The notes beneath the pieces were generated by a model that saw only the letters and a program-made list of their open reading frames with translations, searched no databases and was not told where the DNA came from. 64,000 bases of DNA, taken from assembly GCA_021740995.1 (NCBI GenBank), contig JAIOYR010000002.1:1-64000 (forward strand). Direction: 5' to 3'. Position 1 is the first letter of the stretch; every line of letters starts with the position of its first letter. This stretch comes from Taibaiella sp. (GTDB lineage Bacteria > Bacteroidota > Bacteroidia > Chitinophagales > Chitinophagaceae). Below are positions 56,970 to 64,000 of this stretch, one piece after another. Made by a program: the position numbers and the translations under genes.

Positions 56970-57609
56970 TAGGGGACTGCAAAGGTAGGTAAAACGATTT
57001 ATAAACAATCATAGCATACCAAATATTTACCTTTAGCGTGTTAATGTTAGTTATGGGCCGGTTCTTCCACTACTTATCCACATTCTTTTTGTCGGTTGCG
57101 GCATTTATTATATGTGCATTATCTTTTTGTTAGCAGAACCTTAATTATTGTGGGTAACACTACTTCCTTGCCTGTATAACTTCTCTCTTCTCCGGCATTT
57201 AAGGTTTTATACATTTTGGTTCTTCTACTACCTCTGGTTTATCCTCATTAATCCACAACTAGCTACGATATTCACGTTCCTGTTTTTACCAACAACAACA
57301 GTTATTCACAATCCACAGTATTTCTGTTAGTTTGTAGCATTTTCAATACTCTATGGTGTTGATAAAGTCAGAATGATATGTGTATAAACTGAGTCATTGA
57401 CATTCGCAATAGGTGCTTCATTTTTTATTCCCCCAATCCCCACTCCTAATAGTAATAGTCTAAGTTTTTATAAAGATTTAGTTATTACTATTAAGGATGT
57501 GGAAAAGCTGGCTACAGGTCATCACTTTTTCAAATTGAATAATGTGGTACGGTATTTGTTGTATATTTTTGCACTGAATAATTTTCTCAATTACAGCCCC
57601 TTATTTTTT
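56970..57609. other. 640-base gene-free, AT-rich region before nadA
   Basis: No credible gene: a 60-residue frame at 57148 is composed of Leu, Phe, Thr and Tyr from T-rich sequence, and the upstream extension of nadA to 57397 has no family counterpart. The region contains the DnaA-box cluster. The nadA promoter should lie in its right part; no consensus box was found. Confidence 0.6.
57050..57510. other. oriC: DnaA-box cluster, candidate replication origin (oriC)
   Basis: The gene-free block between tRNA-Leu and nadA holds perfect TTATNCACA boxes at 57074-57082 (TTATCCACA), 57302-57310 (TTATTCACA) and, reversed, 57379-57387 (TGTGTATAA). One-mismatch boxes are at 57113-57121, 57149-57157, 57249-57257 and 57498-57506; a weaker CAATCCACA abuts the second. 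The block is strongly AT-rich, notably 57421-57490 (runs such as AATAGTAATAGTC and TTTTTATAAAG), which could be the unwinding element. parS-like sites and mnmG lie a few kb to the right. No dnaA gene is in view, which is common in Bacteroidota. The origin call is an inference. Confidence 0.6.
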
Positions 57610-58614
57610 ATGAATAGTATTTCTATGGATTCACTGGCAGAAAAAGGTTTTCTTGATATGGATGTAGATCCATCTCTTGACCTGTTTGCCGAGATAGAAA
57701 AACTGAAGAAAGAAAAAAATGCTGTGATACTTGCTCACTACTATCAGGAGCCGGATATTCAGGATATAGCAGATTATATAGGTGATAGTCTGGGTCTTGC
57801 ACGGCAGGCTGCAAAGACTGATGCGGATATGATTGTTTTTGCCGGTGTGCATTTTATGGCAGAAACAGCAAAAATTCTCAACCCAACCAAAAAAGTAGTG
57901 ATACCTGATTTGAAAGCTGGTTGCTCGCTGAGCGATAGTTGCCCGCCAGTTTTATTTCAGCAGTTCAAAGATAAATATCCTGATCATATTGTTATCTCTT
58001 ATATCAACTGCTCTGCAGCTATCAAAGCGTTGAGCGACATCATATGTACATCTTCTAATGCTAAGGCTATTGTAGATAGCTTGCCCGAGGATAAGAAAAT
58101 TATATTTGCTCCTGATAAAAATCTCGGTGCATACATCAATAAGGTTACGGGTAGAAATATGGTATTGTGGAATGGTGCATGTATGGTGCATGAGATTTTC
58201 TCGCTTGAAAAAATAACAAGATTGAAAGTAAGGCATCCAGAAGCAAAAGTCATCGCTCATCCGGAGTGTGAGGAACCGGTATTAAGAGTAGCAGATTTTA
58301 TAGGGTCTACTACGGCATTGCTTCAGTATACGCAGCAGGATAGTTCATCCGCCTTTATAGTGGCTACTGAGGCTGGTATACTGCACAAGATGATACAGAG
58401 TTCTCCGGATAAAACATTCATAGCTGCACCGCCTGACAATGCCTGTGCCTGCAACAATTGCCCGCATATGAAACGGAATACGCTGGAGAAATTATATTTG
58501 TGTATGAAGTATGAGCAACCTGTAATATTGATGGAAGAATCTTTGCGAATTGCAGCTAAACGTCCGATAGATAAAATGTTGGAAATTAGTGCGCAATATG
58601 GAATTGGTGTTTAA
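57610..58614 (+). CDS. nadA: Quinolinate synthase
   Basis: A 334-residue 4Fe-4S enzyme that condenses iminoaspartate with dihydroxyacetone phosphate to quinolinate in NAD synthesis. Cluster ligands: Cys in [14 protein letters not shown] (the first Cys is the ligand), NGACMVHE and [10 protein letters not shown] near the C terminus. [20 protein letters not shown] and [12 protein letters not shown] are family signatures. The frame is open back to 57397, but the ATG at 57610 (MNSISMDS) gives the usual length and leaves the DnaA-box region out of the gene. nadB and nadC are not in the window. It is the first gene to the right of the candidate origin and runs away from it. Confidence 0.95.
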   Translation: MNSISMDSLAEKGFLDMDVDPSLDLFAEIEKLKKEKNAVILAHYYQEPDIQDIADYIGDSLGLARQAAKTDADMIVFAGVHFMAETAKILNPTKKVVIPDLKAGCSLSDSCPPVLFQQFKDKYPDHIVISYINCSAAIKALSDIICTSSNAKAIVDSLPEDKKIIFAPDKNLGAYINKVTGRNMVLWNGACMVHEIFSLEKITRLKVRHPEAKVIAHPECEEPVLRVADFIGSTTALLQYTQQDSSSAFIVATEAGILHKMIQSSPDKTFIAAPPDNACACNNCPHMKRNTLEKLYLCMKYEQPVILMEESLRIAAKRPIDKMLEISAQYGIGV

Positions 58615-58716
58615 TTTACCTGTATTTTTATTATAAAACTAACCTCAATAGCGTTATTTTTTGTTTATTTTATAAATTAGTCCTAAATTGTCGAACCAAA
58701 TTTAAAATTTAAAATT

Positions 58717-60705
58717 ATGAAGCAAATTGTTACACTAAAAAACCTTTTACTGGCATCGTGTATCGCCGGTACAGGTATTGCCAATGCACAAATTCATCCA
58801 TTAGCATTTGGCGCAAGAACATTGATGGGCGGTGCAACTGCTGAGTCGAATTGGTATGCAGATTATGTGGGTCTGAGGTTCGTTGTAAACAGCCCTGCTT
58901 CTGTAGCTGGTCAAAAAATATATACCCATCCGGGTATAGGTACTACGCCTTGGGGTACTACTGTTACTACACCTATTGTCAATACACAAATTGTTATACC
59001 TTCTGATACGCTGGCTGCTGCAGCCTTGCCTGCTGGTTCTTTGGCTGGTAAAATTGGGTATGTATACAGAGGCGGCGGTGTAGAGTTTGTCTGTAAGGCA
59101 GAGCGTTGTGCAGCAGCTGGTGCTGTAGCTTGCGTAATAGTAAATAACATTCCCGGCGGTCCTATTGGTATGGGTCCTGGTACTACCTGCCCTGTTGCTG
59201 GTGTTACTATTCCGGTATTTATGATATCTAAAGAAGAAGGCGATGCAATAACAGCACTTTACCGTGCCAACGATACAGCCCGTTTCACCATCACTCCATG
59301 GGGTTTAGGTAATGCCAAAGATCTTGGTTTTGTTCCAAGTGGTGTTGCAAACTGGCATAACTTTGCTATACCGTCGAATCAGTTAGGTGCTTCAGGTAAT
59401 CCTCATGCATACAAAATGATTGATGGTTCATTTATAGCTAACTATGGTAGCGACGATGTTACGGGTGTAAAAGTAAGCAGTACCTTATCTTTCACTCCTA
59501 TAGAAACAGGAGTGCCTGCAGTTCAGCATACAGATACAGTTAACCTTGCTACTTTTAAAGGTTTTGCACAGCCTGTTCTTGCCGACAGAGATTCTATCTA
59601 TGCTATGTATGCTAATTCTGAGTATGACTTGTCAGCGCCAGGCAAAGGTCGTTTCGATCTGACTTACAGAATTACGCATTCTGTAGCTGATGATTATCCT
59701 GCTGATAACACGCTTACCACTTCTTTCTATACTACGGATAGCTTGTACGCTAAAGCTCGTTATGACTTTACTACAAATGCACCTATTAGAACGATTTATA
59801 ATTCATGGAATTCAGGTGGTGATTTCTTGTGGGGACCGATGTACTTTGTAAAAAATGCAGGTACAGCTTTGTCAAGAGTTCAGTATTCATTGTCTACTAA
59901 TGCAGGTGGTGTATTGGGAACGACTGTTAATATATACCTGTTCAAATGGGTAGATGGAGCCAACACACAGCCAAACGATAGTTTGATGCAAGATGGCGAG
60001 TTGGATATGGTTGGTATTGGTACACATTCTTATGATGGTGTGTCTGATACTTCTGGTGCAAATCTGAATTTCAGAGGCATGACTCTTCCTTCAGGTACTC
60101 CGGCAAATATCATGCTTGAGGCTAATACCTGGTATTATCTGGCTATAGGTGTACCTGGTGGTCACTTCCTCGGTTCCGACGGGATTATGCATCCTCTTAC
60201 CCGTATATATGGTCGTGGTTTAGGCGCTACCGGTATCCTCGATTATTCTAACCTAGTTCAGACTACATCAGATTTCCCGACAACGACACCTGCTCAGGCT
60301 AATGCTCCTGTGCCTGGTACCTTTGCGAACTTTGTTACTACAATTGATTCATTCAACTTTGCCAGCACAAGAGGTTTGATACCTTCGGTAGCTATGATTG
60401 TTAATAACAACCCTTCTGATATATCTGTAAAGAGCTCTCCGGAGGTTCTTGATACAAGGGTTAATTTGTTCCCTAATCCAGCTAAGGAAAGTTTGAAAGT
60501 TTCATTGTCTCTCGATCAGACTTCAAAGTCTGTAACCTATACTATCATTGACGGTTTAGGTCGTTTTGTAAGCAAAGAGACACACAACAATGTAAAGGAA
60601 GAAAACTTTACTATCAATACTTCTAAATTAGCTTCCGGTCATTATTTCTTTGTAGTAAATACTGATTCGAGAACAATTTCTAAGAGCTTCATAATAGCTA
60701 AGTAA
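58717..60705 (+). CDS. Secreted PA-domain protein with T9SS type A sorting tail
   Basis: A 662-residue secreted protein. The signal peptide ends ASCIAGTGIANAQ. Residues about 75-195 resemble a protease-associated (PA) domain (GKIGYVYRGGGVEFVCKAER, then AAGAVACVIVNNIPGG and IPVFMISKEEGDAI). The middle has beta-rich repeats with no catalytic motif seen, so it is probably not itself a peptidase. The C terminus from about 585 is the type A T9SS sorting domain: VNLFPNPAKESLKVSLSL, then YTIIDGLGRFVSKE and KLASGHYFFVVNTDSR followed by SKSFIIAK. It should be exported by the T9SS and released or attached to the surface. It has its own terminator. Confidence 0.88.
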   Translation: MKQIVTLKNLLLASCIAGTGIANAQIHPLAFGARTLMGGATAESNWYADYVGLRFVVNSPASVAGQKIYTHPGIGTTPWGTTVTTPIVNTQIVIPSDTLAAAALPAGSLAGKIGYVYRGGGVEFVCKAERCAAAGAVACVIVNNIPGGPIGMGPGTTCPVAGVTIPVFMISKEEGDAITALYRANDTARFTITPWGLGNAKDLGFVPSGVANWHNFAIPSNQLGASGNPHAYKMIDGSFIANYGSDDVTGVKVSSTLSFTPIETGVPAVQHTDTVNLATFKGFAQPVLADRDSIYAMYANSEYDLSAPGKGRFDLTYRITHSVADDYPADNTLTTSFYTTDSLYAKARYDFTTNAPIRTIYNSWNSGGDFLWGPMYFVKNAGTALSRVQYSLSTNAGGVLGTTVNIYLFKWVDGANTQPNDSLMQDGELDMVGIGTHSYDGVSDTSGANLNFRGMTLPSGTPANIMLEANTWYYLAIGVPGGHFLGSDGIMHPLTRIYGRGLGATGILDYSNLVQTTSDFPTTTPAQANAPVPGTFANFVTTIDSFNFASTRGLIPSVAMIVNNNPSDISVKSSPEVLDTRVNLFPNPAKESLKVSLSLDQTSKSVTYTIIDGLGRFVSKETHNNVKEENFTINTSKLASGHYFFVVNTDSRTISKSFIIAK

Positions 60706-60729
60706 TTTGGTTTATTATCAGCTTGAAGC

Positions 60730-60762
60730 AGTAAAGGCTACCCAATCAGGGTAGCCTTTACT
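60730..60762 (+). terminator. Terminator of the T9SS cargo gene
   Basis: AGTAAAGGCTACCC and GGGTAGCCTTTACT form a perfect 14-bp stem with a 5-base loop, followed by TTTTTT. Confidence 0.92.
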
Positions 60763-60770
60763 TTTTTTAT

Positions 60771-61060
60771 GCGGTTGTGGCCAATTTCACTGTGAGGTAT
60801 GCGGCTGATGCTTGTCTGACGCTACATCATAATGTTTCACAAGGAATTGTTGTTTTGTTTTTAACTGTTATATTGTCTGGTTGCAATATCGAAAAGCGGT
60901 GTTTGCAACCTTTTACTGTTCTTTTATTTAAGCAATATTAGCTGTTGAAGTTTGTGTTGTGGGAAAGAGAATTATGATTCGCGCGGGTTGCAGTCGGCAG
61001 CTGAAACGATTCGAATATTTCGCTCTCTTTAGAGTGTCACAAGAACACATGCGGCTGCAC
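60771..61060. other. Intergenic region, nothing recognised
   Basis: About 290 bases between convergent genes. Composition is mixed and no open frame, repeat or RNA signature was found. Confidence 0.5.
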
Positions 61061-61711
61061 TTATTTTATTCTGTATCCGATACCAAAGTTGATACCTATA
61101 GGCTTGATTCCATTCTCTGGGAGAATGTGTATTGATTGTGATATCTGTATGTCAGGTGTGATGTCGTATATAAGCCCTTGTGTGAAGATGAAATTAATAT
61201 ACCTGAGCTTGCCAGATGTTTGTTGAGAGTTGTTTTGTGTATCCTTTCCGTTGGTAATATTCGTATTATGATTAGTGTATTGCAGCCCGCTTCCAAAGTA
61301 GGGCCTTAATCTACTCTTATCATTACGCACATGGTATTGTAGTGATATTGGAACAGAGATTGTATTGTTATCACTCAGACTGAATTCTGTGTATTGTTTC
61401 ACTCCATTGTTTAGTATACGGTCTATGGCTTTATAACTCAAACCCGTTTCTATTCTGAAGTGATTGGTTAGTTTCATACGAAGCAATATTCGGTTGCAAA
61501 TATCTACAGAACTTTGCGTTTTTTTACTGTAGGTTATGTTTTGTGGCATATATACAGAGTATATGCGCCTCTCAAAACCTACAGTGATCTTATGGTCTAT
61601 TTTTGTTAGTTTGCTACGGTCATAGCTTTGGGCAATGGTAGTACCTCCAAGCAATACCATAGCGATAATGCTTGCAAGAATGTACTTGTTTATGTGCCTT
61701 GGTGCACCCAT
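61061..61711 (-). CDS. Outer-membrane beta-barrel protein, 216 residues
   Basis: A signal peptide (ILASIIAMVLLGGTTIAQ) is followed by alternating amphipathic strands: RIYSVYMPQNITYS, HFRIETGLSYKAIDRIL, NTISVPISLQYHVRNDKSRL, PYFGSGLQYTNHN and a last strand GINFGIGYRIK. The pattern fits an eight-stranded OMP-beta-brl/PorT-like barrel of the outer membrane. The function is unknown. It is the only leftward gene right of the candidate origin, and it is divergent from mnmG with about 500 bases between them. Confidence 0.75.
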   Translation of the reverse strand: MGAPRHINKYILASIIAMVLLGGTTIAQSYDRSKLTKIDHKITVGFERRIYSVYMPQNITYSKKTQSSVDICNRILLRMKLTNHFRIETGLSYKAIDRILNNGVKQYTEFSLSDNNTISVPISLQYHVRNDKSRLRPYFGSGLQYTNHNTNITNGKDTQNNSQQTSGKLRYINFIFTQGLIYDITPDIQISQSIHILPENGIKPIGINFGIGYRIK

Positions 61712-61768
61712 TGCATCTTTATAACGCGCAAAGTTATATAATATTGTTAAAATAAAATAATATTTTTC

Positions 61769-61784
61769 TGTTTCACGTGGAACA
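61769..61784. promoter_or_regulatory. parS-like centromere site 1
   Basis: TGTTTCACGTGGAACA differs from the general bacterial parS consensus TGTTNCACGTGAAACA at one position. It is expected to be bound by ParB and to seed the origin-proximal partition complex. An identical site lies 821 bases to the right. Confidence 0.8.
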
Positions 61785-62197
61785 TTTTATCAGAAGTTAA
61801 GATCTCGGGGCAGCAACATTTATAGAAACCATATTTTCCTGGATAATTTTTTACTTTCACTTATCAATACAGTTGTTCTAATGTATAAACCAAACTTTCC
61901 GTCTCTTTAACTTTTCCTCTAATTGAGCCTATATTTTATCGTCGGTGTCTTTTCTGTATCGAGAATTTTCCCTTTCACAAACGTTTTGCGACCTTCTTTG
62001 ACATACAATACTAGTTAGAATACCCAATGGATTAGATATATTATTTCTCATCTCAATATTCTCTGTTTTTATGCCTTTGTCCTGCAGTTTACCTTCGTCC
62101 ACAAATTGTTTTTAGTTATTGTCACACATACTTGCGTCGCTCATTGTGTATTCATTATCCATCTTACATTTCTGCTACTCATAAGCATATCTCTTAG

Positions 62198-62205
62198 TAT
62201 CTTTG
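62198..62205 (+). promoter_or_regulatory. TAnnTTTG box of mnmG
   Basis: TATCTTTG ends 4 bases before the mnmG ATG, so a leaderless or very short-leader transcript is possible. Confidence 0.4.
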
Positions 62206-62209
62206 CCGT

Positions 62210-64000
62210 ATGTTTTCTGAATACGATGTCATTGTTGTAGGTGCAGGGCATGCCGGTTGCGAAGCTGCCGCGGCGGCTGCCAATATGGGTTCCAGGGTTT
62301 TGCTTATTACAATGAACATGCAGACCATTGCTCAGATGAGTTGCAACCCAGCAATGGGAGGAATTGCTAAAGGACAGATAGTGAGGGAGATAGATGCATT
62401 GGGTGGCTATAGTGGTATAGTCAGCGATAAGAGTACCATTCAGTTCCGTATGCTCAACAAGTCTAAAGGACCAGGAATGTGGAGTCCACGGTCACAAAAC
62501 GACCGTATGTTGTTTGCCGCTACCTGGCGGGAGATGCTGGAGAACACCCCTAATGTGGATTTTTGGCAGGATATGGTTAGCGGACTGATTGTTTCACGTG
62601 GAACAATTACGGGTGTTGTCACCGGAATGGGTCAGCGAATCATGGGAAAGTGCGTGGTGCTTACCAATGGAACCTTTCTGAACGGGGTGATTCACGTTGG
62701 TGAAAAGCAATTTGGCGGCGGTAGAATGGGCGAAAAAGGAGCTACCGGTATTACAGAGCAGTTGGTAGAGCTGGGTTTTGAGACCGCAAGGCTTAAAACA
62801 GGCACACCACCAAGGATAGATGGCAGAAGCCTGGATTATACCAAAATGGAAGAACAATATGGCGACGAAGAAGTAGTTGGCTTCTCTTATCTGCCTATTG
62901 AGCGAATAAAATCAAAAGAACAAAGGTGCTGCTGGGTAACCTATACCAGCCCCGAAGTACATGAAATATTGAAGACCGGCTTTGATCAGTCGCCTATGTA
63001 TCAGGGACGTATAAAGGGTAGTGGCCCCAGATATTGCCCCAGTATCGAAGATAAGATTGGCCGTTTTGCAGAAAGAGACAGACATCAGTTGTTTGTAGAG
63101 CCGGAGGGATGGAGTACTGTAGAGATTTATGTAAACGGATTCAGCACCTCTCTGCCCGAAGAAGTGCAGTACAAAGCACTAAAATTGGTGCCGGGTTTTG
63201 AAAACTGTAAGTTCTTCCGCCCCGGATATGCTATAGAATACGATTACTTTCCACCTACACAGCTTAGTTTCACCCTGGAGACTAAATTGGTACGTAACCT
63301 TTTCTTTGCCGGACAGATAAATGGCACCACAGGTTACGAAGAAGCAGCTTGTCAGGGTTTAATGGCAGGAATCAATGCTTCCCGCAGAGCCTCTGAGCAG
63401 GATCCTTTGGTCCTCAAGCGCAGTGATGCCTATATAGGTGTGCTCATAGATGACCTGATAAATAAGGGAACAGACGAGCCATACCGTATGTTTACCAGCA
63501 GGGCAGAGTATCGCACACTGCTCAGGCAGGATAATGCCGACTTCCGTCTTACAGAATTGGGACATAGTATAGGTCTTGCTTCTGACGAACGGTTGGAACT
63601 CATGAACGCTAAAAAGCAAAAAGTAGCAGAAATCAGACGTACACTCTCAGAATTTTCACTCGATGGGGCTACTGTGAATGGTTTTCTTTCAGATAATGGT
63701 TCTGCTGCTCTTACTGAAAAAACCAGAGCAGCCAAGCTACTGCTAAGACCGGGAATAGGACTCAAAGAAATGCTGACCGCGATACCGGCTCTGGCATCAG
63801 CTGTAGATGAGACCGACCCTCTGATAATAGAGCAGGTAGAAATTCAGATAAAATATGAGGTCTACATAGAAAAAGAGCAGGAATTGGTGGCAAAGATGGC
63901 TACATTGGAGCACCTGATAATACCTGATAAATTCAATTACGAAAAGCTATCGGCTATGTCGCTGGAGGCCAGGCAGAAACTAAGCAAAATAAGACCTGCA
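62210..64000 (+). CDS. mnmG: tRNA uridine-5-carboxymethylaminomethyl enzyme MnmG (3' end cut)
   Basis: 597 codons are in the window and about 25 are expected beyond its end. MnmG (GidA), with MnmE, makes the cmnm5 modification of wobble U34 in several tRNAs, using FAD. Marks: YDVIVVGAGHAGCEAA (FAD-binding GxGxxG), SCNPAMGGIAKGQIVREIDA, TPPRIDGRSLDY, GRIKGSGPRYCPSIEDKI, FVEPEGWSTVEIYVNG and AGQINGTTGYEEAACQGLMA. Nucleotides 62590-62605 form a parS-like site within codons for VSRGT. mnmG is near oriC in many bacteria. It begins 498 bases after the divergent barrel gene. Confidence 0.97.
   Translation, partial: MFSEYDVIVVGAGHAGCEAAAAAANMGSRVLLITMNMQTIAQMSCNPAMGGIAKGQIVREIDALGGYSGIVSDKSTIQFRMLNKSKGPGMWSPRSQNDRMLFAATWREMLENTPNVDFWQDMVSGLIVSRGTITGVVTGMGQRIMGKCVVLTNGTFLNGVIHVGEKQFGGGRMGEKGATGITEQLVELGFETARLKTGTPPRIDGRSLDYTKMEEQYGDEEVVGFSYLPIERIKSKEQRCCWVTYTSPEVHEILKTGFDQSPMYQGRIKGSGPRYCPSIEDKIGRFAERDRHQLFVEPEGWSTVEIYVNGFSTSLPEEVQYKALKLVPGFENCKFFRPGYAIEYDYFPPTQLSFTLETKLVRNLFFAGQINGTTGYEEAACQGLMAGINASRRASEQDPLVLKRSDAYIGVLIDDLINKGTDEPYRMFTSRAEYRTLLRQDNADFRLTELGHSIGLASDERLELMNAKKQKVAEIRRTLSEFSLDGATVNGFLSDNGSAALTEKTRAAKLLLRPGIGLKEMLTAIPALASAVDETDPLIIEQVEIQIKYEVYIEKEQELVAKMATLEHLIIPDKFNYEKLSAMSLEARQKLSKIRPA
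62590..62605. promoter_or_regulatory. parS-like centromere site 2 inside mnmG
   Basis: The same 16-mer, TGTTTCACGTGGAACA, lies in the coding region and is read as Val-Ser-Arg-Gly-Thr. Keeping a 16-bp palindromic word identical inside a gene suggests selection at DNA level. Confidence 0.8.

Larger units (their letters stand above)
61712..62209. other. 500-base intergenic region before mnmG
   Basis: AT-rich sequence with no credible gene. It contains a parS-like site at 61769-61784 and a TAnnTTTG box directly before mnmG. Only scattered weak DnaA-like words (for example GTCCACAAA) were seen, so the main cluster is the one at 57 kb. Confidence 0.6.

Noticed and set aside
57148-57330. 60-residue forward frame near the DnaA boxes
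   Set aside because: Low-complexity translation of T-rich DNA without start signal or homology.
57397-57609. N-terminal extension of nadA to the upstream ATG
   Set aside because: The extra 71 residues have no counterpart in quinolinate synthases and cover part of the DnaA-box region.

Overview
The window looks like a chromosomal piece of a Bacteroidota bacterium, most likely Chitinophagales/Chitinophagaceae-like. Evidence: a long PKD-repeat protein with a type B type IX secretion (T9SS) C-terminal domain followed by a PorP/SprF-family gene; a second secreted protein with a type A T9SS sorting tail; futalosine-pathway menaquinone genes (mqnB, mqnD); a DUF5606 gene; a short NuoG; little Shine-Dalgarno signal; and TAnnTTTG (-7 type) promoter boxes before many genes. 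No transposase, prophage or CRISPR array was seen.

Layout. 1-9.9 kb: start of a secreted protein, NhaD-type antiporter, ruvB, mqnB-mqnD, an SPFH protein with a small ribbon-helix-helix protein, a BrkB/YihY membrane protein, a glycosyltransferase and a flippase. 10-11.2 kb: a 'mobile mystery protein A/B' pair (XRE regulator plus Fic protein). 11.2-15 kb: two ferritin-like proteins, a zinc-ribbon coiled-coil protein and a Nif3-like protein. 15.1-30.9 kb: a complete 14-subunit complex I operon (nuoA to nuoN, minus strand). Foreign or accessory genes sit at its junctions: a Uma2 nuclease-fold protein (nuoC/nuoD), an SRPBCC plus NTF2-like pair (nuoE/nuoF), an MNT-HEPN toxin-antitoxin module with a frameshifted HEPN gene (nuoG/nuoH), and a decayed second MNT gene (nuoH/nuoI). 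31-38 kb: a lipoprotein, the PKD giant and PorP/SprF. 38-56 kb: housekeeping genes (photolyase, msrB, lpxD, msbA-like exporter, purH, dcd, cdsA, arfB, mgtE, threonine aldolase) mixed with small lipoproteins and unknowns. 56-57 kb: a small protein plus nucleotidyltransferase pair and tRNA-Leu(UAG). 57-64 kb: a gene-free, AT-rich block rich in DnaA boxes, then nadA, a T9SS cargo protein, an outer-membrane barrel protein and mnmG (cut by the window end).

Most notable. The block at about 57.05-57.51 kb carries three perfect TTATNCACA boxes and four one-mismatch boxes. Two identical parS-like sites (TGTTTCACGTGGAACA) lie 4-5 kb to the right, one of them inside mnmG. Genes to the left run mostly leftward and those to the right mostly rightward. 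Together this suggests the window contains the chromosome origin oriC. This is an inference from motifs and gene order; a whole-replicon GC-skew plot would settle it.

How the genes fit together. mqnB and mqnD contribute to menaquinone, the expected electron acceptor of the complex I encoded downstream. lpxD, msbA and the glycosyltransferase/flippase serve envelope building. The PKD protein, PorP/SprF and the type A cargo depend on the T9SS, whose core genes are not in this window. At least four small nucleotidyltransferase, HEPN, Fic or XRE modules, intact or decayed, are scattered in gene junctions.
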